64,000 nucleotides of DNA, taken from contig NC_133158.1 in assembly GCF_040802235.1 (NCBI RefSeq), positions 154,392,401-154,456,400 of the forward strand, given 5' to 3'. The number at the start of each line of letters is the position of its first letter. The stretch's first letter is position 1. Both the position numbers and the translations under genes were made by a program. This DNA is from Manis javanica (taxonomy: Eukaryota; Chordata; Mammalia; Pholidota; Manidae). This document shows, piece after piece, positions 1 to 12,500 of the stretch. Below the pieces are notes generated by a model. The model was not told where the DNA came from and did not search any database. It worked only from the letters and a program-made list of their open reading frames with translations.

Positions 1-1125
1 TTGGAGTTGTAATATAAAACAACTGGTTGGAGGCCTTACAATTAGTAAGTGTCAGAGCCAGATCTGGAATAAAAACTTTTGATTTTCTACTCAGTTAACT
101 TCCTCTAAACTGCTACAGGACATTTGGTAACAAAAAGTTGTTCTATAATTATACTAGGGTGTTTTAACTCCCAGGCTGCTCTCCCCCAGTTATATACTGG
201 GCTTTCAGCCACTTTCTTTGGTCACCCCATTTGGCTCTCCCTATTATTCCCTCCCTTCACCTCCCTTGCCCCCACTTCAGTCCCTGAGATCTCAGGAAAG
301 AAAGGCTATGTCAGATTGGCATAATATTGTATCTATTTATAAATTTACTTCAGCATTCCTTATTCCCTACATATGTACAGTTCTAGAAACAGGTGACAAC
401 TGTAATCTTACTGATTTCCTCTTTAATTCATGAGTTCAATACAATCTCTGACATGTGTTTGTTGTATATTTGTAGAAGAATCATTTTACCTTTTCTGAAA
501 ATTAGTCTTATCTATTATTCTTGTTCTTTCTCAATAATGTATGAATAAAAGCTTTTTCAGAAATGATGCCATTTTTGCTGATCTGCAACTTACAGTCTAA
601 GAAAAAAACTGGGCTCTCTCTGCAAATGCTGCTTCGAAACCTGACTAATAAGTTAAAGAAACTACCTTTCTTTGCCCCAGCAGAGGAAACAATTCCAATT
701 TCAGTCAGATGTGAGGGAGAGGTAAACACAGACAGCAGAGCTGAAACACTATTCCAATTTTCATTTCTGCCCAGCAGACTTGGAGTATAGAAAGAGTTGC
801 TTCAGTAACTATATATAAGGATAGAAATGAAGTCTCCCTGTCTCTTTCCCCTTTTCCTTTCCACCACCCTCACCCCTACCAAGGGGCTGAGATTTGGAGA
901 GCAATATTCCTATCAAATTGCAATTCTGTAGTCTCTTATATTTGAACAACAGCAGATGAGAAAGGAAGGAAAGAAACCAAATTGTCACACCATCCTCAAC
1001 ACATTAAAAGAAGACATTGTTCTGAACCTTGCAAACACCTGTCATTGCCTTCATCATCTTTATCCTAATCTATAATCATCCACAGAAATTGTTATAAATC
1101 TTCAGCTTTCAGCCTGTTGTGTAGA
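1..1125. other. Intergenic DNA upstream of COMMD2
   Basis: AT-rich sequence with stops in all frames and only short random ORFs (up to 75 codons). I see no splice-flanked exon, RNA gene or clear repeat boundary. Confidence 0.5.
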
Positions 1126-1127
1126 AT

Positions 1128-1300
1128 GATGGGCTTTGGAGCAGGTGATCAACAGATCAACGCTCTCCTTCCAGCGCTGTCACTGGTTTATTATGTAATC
1201 TTTGGTGCTTTGATTCTTTATCTGTGAAAAGGAGGTCACAGCTATTGAGCATATTAAATGAGATAAATCAGTATAACATCTATAAAAACTCTGCCCAAAC
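1128..1300 (+). repeat. MIR SINE (diverged)
   Basis: The layout matches the core of a mammalian interspersed repeat: a defect in 'ability to' style tRNA-related start, then the block ending in a 'tctgtgaaaa' stretch and a run into 'aaatgagataaat'. It is strongly diverged, so the ends are approximate. Confidence 0.45.
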
Positions 1301-1337
1301 TAATAGTTCTATAGAAGTTAGTATCAGTTGCTTGACC

Positions 1338-1475
1338 TGTTTCCAAATCTCTAATGGGAAAAAGAATAATGCTACCTACCTCATAGGATTCTTATGAACT
1401 CTAAATGAATTAATAAATGTGAAAACAATTCCTGACATAGTGCTTAATAAATGTTAACTATTATTATTAATAATA
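1338..1475 (+). repeat. MIR SINE, 3' half
   Basis: Shows the MIR 3' signature: 'aatgggaaaaagaataatg', 'tacctcataggattcttatg' and a terminal block close to 'tgcttaataaatgttaact'. It is followed by an ATT/AATA-rich tail (about 1463-1497). Confidence 0.7.
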
Positions 1476-1589
1476 CATTTTTATTATTAATAATAAAGAG
1501 CTTGTCAGATTAAACATCTTTTTCATCTTCCACAGAGAACAGACCCATGCACCCAGCAGGCTGCATCTTTCTGAGAATGTTTGCAAATG

Positions 1590-1768
1590 GAAGAATCATC
1601 TGACCCCAGCATACGCCGCGAGAGGAGGTTGGAGGGTAGGACGGCCATAGGCCGGAACCCAAAGCTTGGGGTCGTGAGGCGCCGGAGCCTCTTTGCGGTT
1701 GCACGCAAGCACCGGAAGTGGAGAGGGCGGATTCCGCGCTGCCCTGTGAGGCCGGCTGCCTGGTGAAA
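1590..1768 (+). promoter_or_regulatory. COMMD2: CpG-rich COMMD2 promoter and 5' UTR
   Basis: CpG density rises sharply from about 1600 and stays high to about 2060, in contrast to the AT-rich flanks. No TATA box is evident. An ETS-type site, CCGGAAGTG, lies at 1712-1720, about 50 bp upstream of the ATG. This is typical of housekeeping promoters bound by GABP/ELK factors. The transcription start cannot be fixed from sequence alone. Confidence 0.75.
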
Positions 1769-1835
1769 ATGCTGCTGGACCTGTCCGAGGAGCATAGGGA
1801 GCATCTGGCCTTCCTGCCGCAAGTAGACTGCACAG
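1769..1835 (+). CDS. COMMD2: COMMD2 exon 1 (coding part)
   Basis: 67 nt from the ATG to the donor at 1836 (CACAG|GTCAGG), phase 1. Encodes residues 1-22 and the first base of codon 23, including the LSEEH and AFLPQVD blocks typical of COMMD2. Confidence 0.95.
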
Positions 1836-4800
1836 GTCAGGCGGCCCGGCAGCGGAGGGTGGTGGTGCGTGTCGGGAGGGAACCAGGGGGAGCGCCCGGC
1901 GCTCACGGTCTTCTGGCTTCCGTTGCAGTGGTCGCCGAGTTTGGGCGGATCGCAGTGGAGTTTCTGAGGCGAGGCTCTAACCCCAAGATCTACGAAGGAG
2001 CAGCCAGTAAGAAGGGGAGAGGCGCAGGCCCACGAGCTGCACGGGGAAGTGTGGGCCATTCTCTGTCTCCCCGGAGAGGAAGGGGTTATTGCGGCTCCAA
2101 GGGTTTTATTCTCATCGTGGTGGAATACAACCAAAAGGGCTCCTAAGTCCGGGTGCAAATCCTGGCCCTCCCCTAAGTAGATGTGAGGTTTTAAAGTTTC
2201 CATTAAGTCGGTTTCCTCATATGTAAAGTGGACATAACACCATGTGCCAGGGATACTGGGATGTTTAAATGCACCAAAATGTGTGTTGCAGTTGGGTGAG
2301 CTATAAATATCATGGAAGTGGACGGTTATTATTGCTTTCTCAGATCTACTTTTGCTAAAGTGTTTTTTTCAGCAAAAAATAATGGACAGGGGACTGTTTC
2401 TAAGAGTACCGGCCTTTGTCGAGTTCCCCTTTTAACAAGGCTGAAGTAACTGAGCTTTCAAGAGAGGGACTGAGTATCTAGTACTCGTCTCCACGGGTCT
2501 GCATTTTGTAAAGAAGGTTACATGGTGGGAAATACTGGAGGGCATTTGACTGGGAATGGAGAGTGAACAGGAGACTATTACCAACTCATTTTTCATTGCA
2601 GTGTTTGAAAACATGGAATAATGTATAATATTTCTTCTTAAGAGTTTGAATAAAAGAGTAAATCTCACACAATTTTTTTTCCCTCTTTCTCAGGAAAACT
2701 CAGTGTGAGTAGTGACACTGTCCAGCATGGTGTAGAAGGATTAACATACCTCCTCACTGAAAGCTCAAAGCTCATGGTAAGGGCTTTTGTGGACTGTTTT
2801 GTATTATGCAGACCTTAATAATGTCCACTGTATCCTATATCAGAGCCCTGTCAGGCACCTGCTTACTTCAGTAATGTTGTTAATGGCTTATAATTAATTT
2901 AGTGAAGCCTTGCCGAAACAATATTACTATAACATGATCTGCTGATATGAATACCTCTTGGCTAGTATAAATTAGAATTGCCTCTAATTCTGCATGGTAT
3001 TAAATCATATACCACAGTATGTATTCTAAGAGGAGGGAGAATTAAATTATTTATTTTATTTTTCTGCAATATCTGGCTTGATGGTAAATAGAGAAAACTG
3101 GGCGTTTTAAGTTTTTTTTTAATGTCATTTAATTTACATTAATAATAAAGTATTTTTATGTATCAGAAACTCAGATTTTGGAATAGTGAGCAACAGTTGG
3201 CCTTTATAAGGAGTGTTGTTTCTTTTACTAGACAGAAAAAGGGGATATATTCTGTGTATATTTTAGTATTTAGACAAAGATAAATTTTGAAAATGTCTTT
3301 GACTCAATTCCTTTTTAGATTTCTGAACTGGATTTCCAAGACTCTGTTTTTGTTCTGGGTTTCTCTGAAGAATTGAACAAATTGTTGCTTCAGCTTTATC
3401 TGGACAACAGAAAGGAGATCAGAACCATCCTGAGTGAATTAGCACCAAACCTTCCCAGTTACCACAGCCTTGAATGGAGACTAGATGTACAGGTACAGCT
3501 TTTTGTTTTGACCTGACATTGAATATAAGATTTATTTTATGTACTGTCCTCAGGTTTATTGTATTCTTTAACACCTTAACCAAACTCTGGTTAGAAACTT
3601 TAGTTTTTTATTGTTCATTTTCAGACCATTTGCACAAGTGGTTCATTTTCTTATATTTTTAATGTGTTTACATTGGTTCAATTTGCAGAGTTTGTAAGAA
3701 ATAGGTTGTTTTCAAAAAGGAGATGATTATACAGATTTTTAAAGTGGTGCTTAGTTTTTTTTAAACTTTTCTGTTTAAATAACACACACATAGAAAAATG
3801 CACAGGACATGCAGAGCTCAATGAATTATCACATGGTGAAAACACCATGAAGCTAACACCCATGACCAGCGTCCCAGAAGTATCCTTGCCTCCTTTCAAT
3901 TAGCTCCCGTTCCCTCCTTGCCAGAGGTAACCAGATAACCTGACTTCTAATGCATAGATTACTTTTGCCTGTTCTTTATCTTACTGTGTATGGAATGGTT
4001 TAGTAAATTTTTGTGTCTGGTGGCTTTTTACATATATTATGTTTGTGAGAGCTAGTTGTTTTTAAAGCCACATAGACAACCAAAGGAGTTTTCAGACTAC
4101 TGCATGTAGTATAGCTCTTAATTGAACATTGACAGATAACTGATATTGATAAATTCACATTTATTGAATGTCAGCCATTGCTGATTAGAACTATGCTTAG
4201 TCCTTTGGGACACAACAGAAGTGTAAGACACTTTCTCAGCTGGAAAAGATGTTACCTGTAGGGATACTAGATGTTCGGATGATTATAAATATAGTTCTGG
4301 AAGGGAAAAAAGAATACCATTGTATAAATGAAGGTACAATTGTGAACTGTATTTCAAAGAAACTGTAGCTTAAGTAGTTCAGTGTATGGTGACAAGATCA
4401 AAAATATCTTCAACAAAAGGTGAAATTTCAGAAGGGTGAATGAATAGAGAAAACCAGGGTAAATATTCTTGTCAGAGGAGACAGTGTAAGTTGTAAAAGG
4501 CCCACGTGGATGTGGGCATGAGCCTATGAATATGTCGTGTAGTGAACTTGTTCCCAACCTTGACCATAGATTGGAATGACCTGGAAGCTTTAAAAAATTC
4601 TGATGTCTGTTCTGTTTTATTGGTATGGGGTTTGGCCTGGGCATCAGAATTTTTAAAAGCTCCCCTTTCACCCCAAGTAATTCTAATGTGCAGTAAAGTT
4701 TGTAAACCACTATAGTGAATTATTTTCTATTTGAAGAGTGATAAGGTGGTCCAAATAGGTTTTAGAAATTCGGTTAGAGGAGTTGAGTTATAACCAGTGT

Positions 4801-7800
4801 GATGAGTGCTTGAGTAGGTATTAACACAGGATATGGTATAAACCACATAATAGGCTCTACAGGGGCAGGTACTATGTCTTATTCACTACTGTGTCCTCAG
4901 CACAATGCCTGGCACATAATAGGTAATCAGTGCTGAATATTAAAAAAGATGTGTGTGTGAGGAAGCAGCTTCTTAAACAAATTATAAAATATTTCTTGTA
5001 CAGCTATCCAGGGCCAGGTGGGGTAGGTTTGGCAAAGACCAAGAAGCAGTTCACGCTCTTGGAGACATCATAAGCAGCAAGTCCTTTAGGGCTCATGGGG
5101 GGATAAGATCACTGTAGTTAAGCCTTTATGTTTAGATCTTCTCATAATAACCAGCTGGAGGAGATGTGGAGATGGCCGTGTTCATAAGGTTCAACAGTAA
5201 TTTATCTTGTATGTTTTTAGCTCTCTCTTGTGTGGGATAAGTACTGATGTTTGGGGGTTCAACGTAAGTTGTTTTATTGGCTTTATTGATTTACTTTTCA
5301 TTTTTCCAGTATGAAGTTAGAAACTTATGCAATTGAGTTTTCTAAAATTAAACCCAAGTGCTAATTTACCCTGTAAAATGGGTTTGAGTAGCTTGTTACT
5401 GCGGACTGGTAGTTTTAAAGTTGAGGGTATACTGAAAAAATATTGCTTCATGTAGTGAAATGTTATTTAAGGCCTGAAAAAACTACTCAGAGAACTAATT
5501 GATTCCATGAGCTCATCAGCTGAAATTATTACAAGGGATTCTAACTGACATGGATTCTTCCACTTATGGGAGGAAGATTTCTCAAATCAAGACTAGCTAA
5601 ATGGCTAAGAAACTAGTAACAGGACACAGGACCTTTCACTTTTGAGTAACTGATTTGTATCATGCACCCTAGTAGTGAATGGACAGTTACCATCTAATTA
5701 TTGTGCAGTTGCTTATGAGAAATAAATTAATCATCATAGTTTAGTTTCTAGTAGAAGCATTTCCCCTACTTCCTAAGTTGCCAGCACAGTTAATGCCCTT
5801 GTTAATAGCATCAATAAATTGAATGCATCTTAGGTTGATGCAGGAGGATTTACCCTTAGGGCTGACCCATTTAAAGTTGCTATTATTATTTTTTTAATTT
5901 TTATCTTTTGATATCATTAATGTACAATTACTTGAACAATGTTATGGTTACTAGACTCCCCCCATTATCAAGTCCCCCCCACATACCCCATTACAGTCAC
6001 TGTCCATCAGCATAGTAAGATACTATAGAATCATTACTTGTCTTCTCTGTGTTATACTGCCTTTCCCATTCCCCCCTGCTACATTATGTGTGCTAATCAT
6101 AATGCCCCATTTTCGCCCTTATCCCTCCCTTCCCACCCACCCTCCCCAGTCCCTTACCCCTTGATAACTGTTAGCCCATTCTTGGGTTCTGTGAGTCTGC
6201 TGTTGTTTTGTTCCTTCAGTTTTTCCTCTGTTCTTATACTCCACAGATGAGTGAAATCATTTGGTATTTGTCTATCTCTGCCTGGCCTATTTCACTGAGC
6301 GTAATATCCTCTAGCTCCATCAATGTTGTTGCAAATGGTAGGATTTGTTTTCTTCTTATGGCTGAATAATATTCCATTGTGTATATATACCACATCTTCT
6401 TTATCTGTTTATCTACTGATGTACACTTTGGTTGCTTCCATTTCTTGGCTATTATAAATAGTGCTGCAATAAACATAGGGGTGTATATGTCTTTTGCAAA
6501 CTGAGCTGCTGCATTCTTAGGTTAAATTCCTAGAAGTGGAATTCCTGGGTCAAATGGTATTTCTATTTTTAGTTTTTTGAAGAACCTCCATACTGCTTTC
6601 CACAATGGTTGAACTAGTTTACATTTCCACCAGCATTGTGGTTTTAATTTGCATTTCTCTGATAATTAGCGATGTGGAGCATCTTTTCATGTGCCAGTTG
6701 ACCATCTGAATTTCTTCTTTGGAGAAGTGTCTGTTCAGCTCCTCTGCCCATTTTTTAATTGGCTTATTTGCTTTTTGTTTGTTGAGGTGTGTGAGCTCTG
6801 CTATTATTATTTTTACAGTGAGGGACAGTATTTCATCCCCATTAAAAAGTAAATGTATGTCAAGAACTTAGTGACCTACTGTTCTTTGTCCTGTAATACT
6901 GTCATTAAGATTTCTTTTTGAGAAAAAATTAGGCCTAATTATGTCTTAGTAAGTGTTCTTAGGAATGTTATGTCATCTTTATCTGGAAATTTTAAAGAAT
7001 GGCATAGGTGCTTATCTGTAAGAGTTATTAATTTAGATATTATGTTGTCTAAAATCTCAAGTCTTTCAACAAAAAAAATTAATGGCTTAATTACACACCT
7101 AGATATATTTGGCCTCTGTCAGTGTAAAAGAAGGAAAAGAAGTATAATTAATGCCTATTTGAATGAATAAGTGTTTTCAGTCATAGTTTCCAACTGTCAT
7201 ATCTATAATTTTCTGTACTAGAAATGGTATTTTACCTTACAAGTACATATTTTATGTCTAAGGACTAGCTCACCCAAAGGGATTGACCTCTTGTTTCTGA
7301 ATTATTTTGAGATACTAAATTTCAGCTTTGGATCAGTGTCTTGTTCTCTTCTTTTGGAAGCCCAAATCACCCAGAATTAATTAGAAGAAGTTACTAGTCA
7401 GAATATTCTATGTTGTAGTATTAAGTTAATCCTGAAATCTCAGGTTTGGATTTATTATTCGCTTGGAAGTCTCTTCAGTTCAGTCTCTTATCCTTTTGAC
7501 TTGACTCCTATAGTTTTAGATAGCAGTCTTCCTTTCTTGTCTGGCAAGGTGTTTCAGGCTCATCTTGTACAATTCCTGTCCCAGACCTTTAATTAGCTAT
7601 TACTTAAAGGAGGTCCTGGTTCTTTTTAAGGGAGAATGGTCTTGAGAGAGCACAGTCTGGTGCTGGGGTTAAATACCATCACTTCCAAGTTGATCATGGT
7701 TTCTAGTGGTTTTTTGTTTTTTGTTTTTCAATATGTCAATAGTACCTACTTTTAGAATTTTGGAATATATCCTACAAACAGGATTATATTTATTTGGTTT

Positions 7801-9161
7801 AAAGAATAATAATAAAACAAGAACCCATTGCCAAGGTTAAGAAATAGAACAAAGCCAGTACCCTGGAAGCACCAGTGCCTTTCTCTAATTTCAAGCCCTT
7901 CTTAGTCCCCTGGAGGTAACCATTATTCTGATTTTTCTGTTAATCTTTTCTTTAGAGTTTTTTTTAACACATAATTTTTCACTAAACTACATTTTTTAGA
8001 TTTTTGTGTATTTTTTTATGCAACTTCCTTTTTTGATTGACCATTTTCTTTTTAGATTCATCCGTGACAATATGTTACTTTTTTTTTGTTGCCATTTAGA
8101 AAGCATTTCATTGTATGACTACTCTCAATTTATCCATTCATTGTTACAGTATATTTGAGATGTTCCTAATTTTTGACACTTAGAAACTAATACTATTATG
8201 TTTGTGTAAGAAGTTAAGGTATATACCTACTACTGGAATTGCTGTTAATGTATACTGTTTTTTCAAATGATTCTTTCATCACTCTCACCAGCAGTGGATT
8301 AGTTCTCATTACTGTCACTTGCGGGGCACCATATGAACAGGTTTTATTTCTCACCAGTCTGATATGTTTAAAACACTCTTGAGGTTTCATTGGCCATTTT
8401 CCTGATTTCTAATAAAGTTGAACCTGTCTTCCTATGATTATCTATTTGTGCTGCTTTTGTGAAATGCTCCCTTAGGTATACCAGTACCCTGGAAGCACCA
8501 GTGCCTTCCTCTAATTTCTTACACATCCTTCTCTTGGTCTTGTGTTTTGTGGGGTTTTTTTCTTATTAAGTCAGAGCAGTTCTTCAGGCATTCTGGATAC
8601 TAACCTTTTTTTTGGTTATATGTGTTACAAAATATCTTCTCTCAGTTTGTGGCTTCGTTTTCTACCATATTTAGGTGTTCTTTGAAGAAAATGTAGTCTT
8701 TTTAATGTAGTTCAGTTTACCAGTTTTTCCTTTATTGTTTGTACCTTTTATATCATATTTAAGAAATACTTCCCTGTTGTAAGATTGTATATATACTCTC
8801 ATTTCTTTTTTCTTTCCAAAGGCGTTAAAGTTTACTTCCCATTTTGAAGTCTGTGATTCATCTGAATTTGATTTTTTTATATGGTATGAAGTAATTATAA
8901 ATATTACATACTTTTTCAGCATGACTATTAAATAGTTATCATGTTCTTCCATTTAAAATCAAGCTTGCAAGCAGAAGCCTCAGGCAACAGATAAAACCAT
9001 CAGTGACTATAAAATTACACCTTAATCAGAATGGAGGGCCCACCACCGAAGTCCTGCAGACAGACCCGGCCACCCTGCTCCATTTGGTTCAGCAACTGGA
9101 ACAAGCCCTGGAGGAGATGAAAACGAGCCACTGCAGGAGAGTCGTGCGCAACATCAAGTAG
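1769..9161 (+). CDS. COMMD2: COMMD2, COMM domain-containing protein 2 (five coding exons)
   Basis: Coding exons are 1769-1835, 1929-2006, 2694-2776, 3319-3492 and 8964-9161. All introns are GT-AG. The joined frame is open, 600 nt, and encodes 199 residues, the usual mammalian length. The N-terminal helical domain starts MLLDLSEEH. The C-terminal COMM domain (about residues 120-199) holds the conserved LEWRLDVQ block with Trp129 and ends in a basic VVRNIK tail. COMMD proteins assemble as a heterodecameric ring in the Commander complex with CCDC22/CCDC93 and Retriever, which recycles endosomal cargo; they also modulate NF-kB. The ATG is the first one downstream of the CpG island and matches the family start. 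The gene looks intact and functional. Human synteny puts WWTR1 downstream, but none of its coding sequence is recognisable here. Confidence 0.97.
1929..2006 (+). CDS. COMMD2: COMMD2 exon 2
   Basis: 78 nt between the acceptor TTGCAG (ends 1928) and the donor GTAAGA (starts 2007). Encodes the [14 protein letters not shown] and NPKIYEGAA blocks. The intron before it is only 93 bp and is GC-rich. Confidence 0.95.
2190..2335 (+). repeat. Possible MIR fragment in intron 2
   Basis: Contains 'ttcctcatatgtaaagtgg' followed by the low-complexity decay typical of a MIR core. It is very diverged, and the call rests on that block. Confidence 0.35.
2694..2776 (+). CDS. COMMD2: COMMD2 exon 3
   Basis: 83 nt behind a long pyrimidine tract ending TTTCTCAG; donor GTAAGG at 2777. 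Encodes the [17 protein letters not shown] block, which ends exactly at a codon boundary (codon 76). Confidence 0.95.
3319..3492 (+). CDS. COMMD2: COMMD2 exon 4
   Basis: 174 nt (58 codons) after the acceptor CTTTTTAG; donor GTACAG at 3493. Encodes the linker helices and the start of the COMM domain, with Trp129 in LEWRLDVQ. Confidence 0.95.
3770..4085 (-). repeat. Old L1 (L1M-type) fragment, antisense, in intron 4
   Basis: Shows the layout of mammalian L1M 3' sequence read in reverse: a 'cagaagtatcc' / 'agaggtaacc' block and then 'tgtatggaatgg'. It is heavily mutated, with no target duplication visible. Confidence 0.5.
4545..4712. repeat. MER5A (hAT-Charlie nonautonomous DNA transposon)
   Basis: About 168 bp with the MER5A plan: a left end related to 'ttcccaaccttga', internal GCTTTAAAAAATTCTGATG, then the inverted partner GGGCATCAGAATTTTTAAAA GCTCC and a right end resembling 'gtaaaccact'. 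The internal inverted repeat is easy to see. Confidence 0.8.
4850..4955 (+). repeat. L2 LINE 3' end
   Basis: Carries the L2 terminal block: 'gcaggtactatgtcttattc', then 'tgtcctcagcacaatgcctg' and 'gcacataataggtaatcagt'. Confidence 0.75.
5894..6798 (-). mobile_element. 5'-truncated young L1, antisense, in COMMD2 intron 4
   Basis: Read on the minus strand this is the ORF2 C-terminal end (minus ORF 6234-6476) plus 3' UTR and poly(A), seen here as T-rich DNA near 5891-5910. It is flanked by a perfect 16-bp duplication, TGCTATTATTATTTTT, at 5878-5893 and 6799-6814. About 100 bp are missing near 6635 compared with the copy at 13228-14882. The copy is inert and lies opposite to the gene. Confidence 0.9.
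7730..8900 (-). repeat. Ancient L1M copy, antisense, next to COMMD2 exon 5
   Basis: Read in reverse it follows L1M 3' UTR then ORF2: 'acccattgccaaggttaaga', 'gaggtaaccattattctg', 'tatacctactactggaattg', and then the ORF2 block around 'aagaaatacttccctg' and 'gtctgtgattcatctgaatt'. It ends about 65 bp before the exon 5 acceptor. Confidence 0.75.
8964..9161 (+). CDS. COMMD2: COMMD2 exon 5 and stop
   Basis: 198 nt including the TAG at 9159-9161. Encodes the rest of the COMM domain, from LASRSLRQQ to the basic VVRNIK end. The acceptor reads TTTAAAATCAAG: the pyrimidine tract is short and interrupted, which makes this the weakest splice site of the gene. Intron 4 before it is 5.5 kb and carries most of the intronic repeats. 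Confidence 0.95.
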   Translation, partial: LASRSLRQQIKPSVTIKLHLNQNGGPTTEVLQTDPATLLHLVQQLEQALEEMKTSHCRRVVRNIK

Positions 9162-9560
9162 TCCCGGTTTTAAGGTTTTATTCCTTTCAGGCCACTTGTA
9201 AATTGATGATATGTGGCAGTTTCTTTCAAAATTATTTTTTTGTCAATTGATGGTGATAAATACATTTGGATTCCGTGAAATTTCTTTTCCATGATAAGGT
9301 ATTGCGGTCTTGCTCAAAAGCTAAAGTAAAGTTGCTTTCCTGGTGCTAAATGTGGTTGGCATCTTGACAAATTAAGATGTATTTTGTATTTTAAATGTGT
9401 AAATAGGATTGAATCAACTACAAGTGAATCTATACTGTTCATATCTTCTGTATGTATGAATGACTGCCCTTTTTTTAGTGCTTATTTTGGCTGCTTAACA
9501 TTATTATTTTTCTTCTTATTGACCAAAGTTTGAAAATAAAATTCACAATGTAGTATTATT
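9162..9560 (+). other. COMMD2: COMMD2 3' UTR with polyadenylation signal
   Basis: AT-rich sequence after the stop with AATAAA at 9535-9540, which is the likely main cleavage signal. Another AATAAA about 410 bp further on (about 9951) could serve a longer isoform. The exact end is inferred. Confidence 0.6.
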
Positions 9561-12500
9561 AGTATTCAGAATATTTATAGACAGTTCAATGTTTTTGACC
9601 TTTAAAAGTACCCTATAATGTTAATAATCACTGAATAGTTGGAAGTAAACATGAATTTTTTTAAAATACTGTATTGTTTAGGCAGTTCATGCATTTTTCT
9701 TTGTATATGAAGATAACAGGTACTTACTGTGTTGCAAGTTTGAGTTGTCATGGCTTATCAGCTGAAATAGCACTAAAACTTATATGATCGTGTATTGTAT
9801 TTTATCAAGGAGTACTTTTTTTTCACGAGTACCCAAATCATCTAAGAGACATGCTGTCATTTACATTTATAAACAGTGGATGCTGGAGTAATACAATCAG
9901 TTCTTAATTATCTGTATATAAATTACAGTCATTTTTTATCATTTTGTTTGAATAAAGTATAAAGAGGGCAAAGAGAGGCCATGTTTACTACATTCTAAGC
10001 AAGTAGCCCTTCTTCCTTACAAACTCAAATATTGTGTTGTTTTGTTTCTTAGTAGGTAACTCTAAGCTATCAGCCTGAAAAACTAAAATGCTGATGTATC
10101 AGGTCAGCCTGATAGAGCACAGGAAACATGGGAGACAAGAAACTTAAGGTGTAGCCGACTTAGGGAGAAAAATCGTTTGAAAAAAATGGAAATGGGGCTT
10201 CAGTCTTAAATATATAACTATGGTCTTACTCTGAGAGTTTCATCCCCATGAAGCAATCCAGGAAAGCCTTTAGGGCCATCAGACTCCAGGCTCTCCTCCA
10301 GGCTGTCTCCATGCTTGGCTTCCTAAGAATTAGAGGTTTTCAGGTCAGAGTGACATGTTTCTCCTTTCTAAAGAGAGCCTAGTAGGGAACAGGCCAGTGA
10401 AAAAAAAAGCACAATTGAAATTACCATCCATTGTTCTCCTGCAGGCATCTGAGTCACCCTTTTCTATAGGTAAATGTTGTGCAGTTACAAAATAACTATA
10501 CTATTAAATATTAGCATACTGAAAATCAAGTAATTTTTAATTATCATGATAACTTGATTAATAAAGCTTTCATATTCACCTTACAAACAAAAGGAAACTT
10601 TATATATTATATGGGATAGTAGCATTTATCTTCGGGTTTAAAAAGGACAGACTTGCAAAGGTTCTATGATAAAAATAGCTCTGTGAGGCTTTTGGTCCAC
10701 ATTTGGTGGCAGATAAGCAGGGCTAACCCCAGCCAAGATTGAAGTAATAGCCCTGTGTCTCCTCAGGGCCACCTTTCTTCTACCTCTGTATCCACTCTTC
10801 TTATCCCAGTCAAGTCAAGAAAGCACGTATTAGTCTTTTACTATCTGTATCAAACTCCCCTGACCGCCTATGTAGTCCCTATTCCTTCTGATGTTCTGCC
10901 TTCACCTTCTTGGGCCATGGTGAGTTGGGAGCAGTCTCCTAACTTCTTTTTGAACCTAAGGGTTCACCTTGTGGTGCAGGTCATTAAATGAGCCTCTTCC
11001 TTTTCTCGTTTAAACATTTCATACCCATATGGACTCCTCTGCCTCCTGTTTGTTTCATGGCACATTTGATTTCTGTATAGCTTGTATGTGACGTACTTCC
11101 TGCAGATGTAATCACGTTCCACCCTGCATATGACCAGGTTTCCTGACGCTGGGCAATGTGCCTTTCCATCTATAGCTATCTAAATTTTTATTTAAACGTT
11201 TGGATTGCCATAATGGGGAAGTACAGAGAAAGTGATTTTATTCCCTTAAAGTAAAAAGGCACGTCAGGAATACAAATATCTGCATTAATGTACTTTGAAA
11301 CTTAGCTTCTACTCAGCTTGTTGCCATTTTTCAGCCCAAGCAACTTTTCATAAGGTGAATTTTTATCTATGGTGTAATTCTTACTTGTTGTCATTAGAAA
11401 TATTGCTAAGTATGTACCATCAGAGTAGAGGACCATGCTCTTCTATTGTGCTTAAACCTAAATTGAGGCTTTTTCATTGTGAAGATAAGTTTTCATTTTC
11501 CTCTTTCAGTTTTATCTTCTCATGCAGAACAGTGCCCAAAAAACAGTTAAAAAGAGAAGCAACACAGAAAACAGGATTTTTTGCCCTGTCTCACAAACTG
11601 TATCAGCTCTTTTACCTCTTTTATTCTTAATTTTTATTATCCTTATTCTTAATGTTTCTTACCCTTAACTCTCTCACGTTGAGTTATAAGCCACCCATTT
11701 ATGTAAGGCATTATAGTGATAGAAAAAACAAAGCCTTTTCTAGCTCTTTTACAATGATACTGATTCAGTTTTGTAAAATATTTATTAAAAGCTTAGAGGA
11801 ACCCATGTTGTGTGTTGAAAAAGAATAAAGTCCTAATCTCCTAGAATGCTCTCAAGCCATTCTGTCCTTGAAAATAGTTTAATCCACAAATTCACTAGGC
11901 TGTAGAAAGGAATCAACTAAGGGGACCAGTTTGAAGGACGGAAGTTTCTCTGGGCTGTCTATTGGAACTACTTTTTCTTGAAATTCCACCTTCTTCTGGA
12001 AGATAAAACTAGTATTCAGTAGCTAGAGCTGTAGAAATGTGCAGAGGAAGGGGTGGATCATTACAGAAACTGGAATACTTGGACATGGTTAGGATGGCAG
12101 AAGTGATCCTTATCCATTGAAGTGGGGTTCCCTGAGGTAACCAGAGGTGTGATGGGAAAAGCAAATTGGGCTCTTTTTTTTACCTGCATGCCAATGTTGT
12201 GATTGTCATAAATCCAATGAGAAGTGGATGCCTGTGGTTTTGAAGGAATGTGCTTAGTTCACAAAACGAAAAGGCTTCTCAGTTAACTCAAAGACTAAAA
12301 ACACACAGATTAAAATTCAGAGAATGAGGAAAAGAAAGTCCAGGGAAGTCTTTGAGTTTCACTGGAGCTAGTATAGATGGTTAGGATATGATTTCTTGGC
12401 ATGGTCTGTAAACTATATGCTTTTATTCCAAATAAAAAATTCTTCTAAAGCTCAAGTGAGTTTAAGTGCTGCAACATAATAAAATTGCTTATTTGCAGCT

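Noticed and set aside
1523-2203. 226-codon minus-strand ORF over the COMMD2 promoter
   Set aside because: It runs antisense through exons 1 and 2 and a CpG island, where stop codons are scarce. No domain or splice logic supports it.
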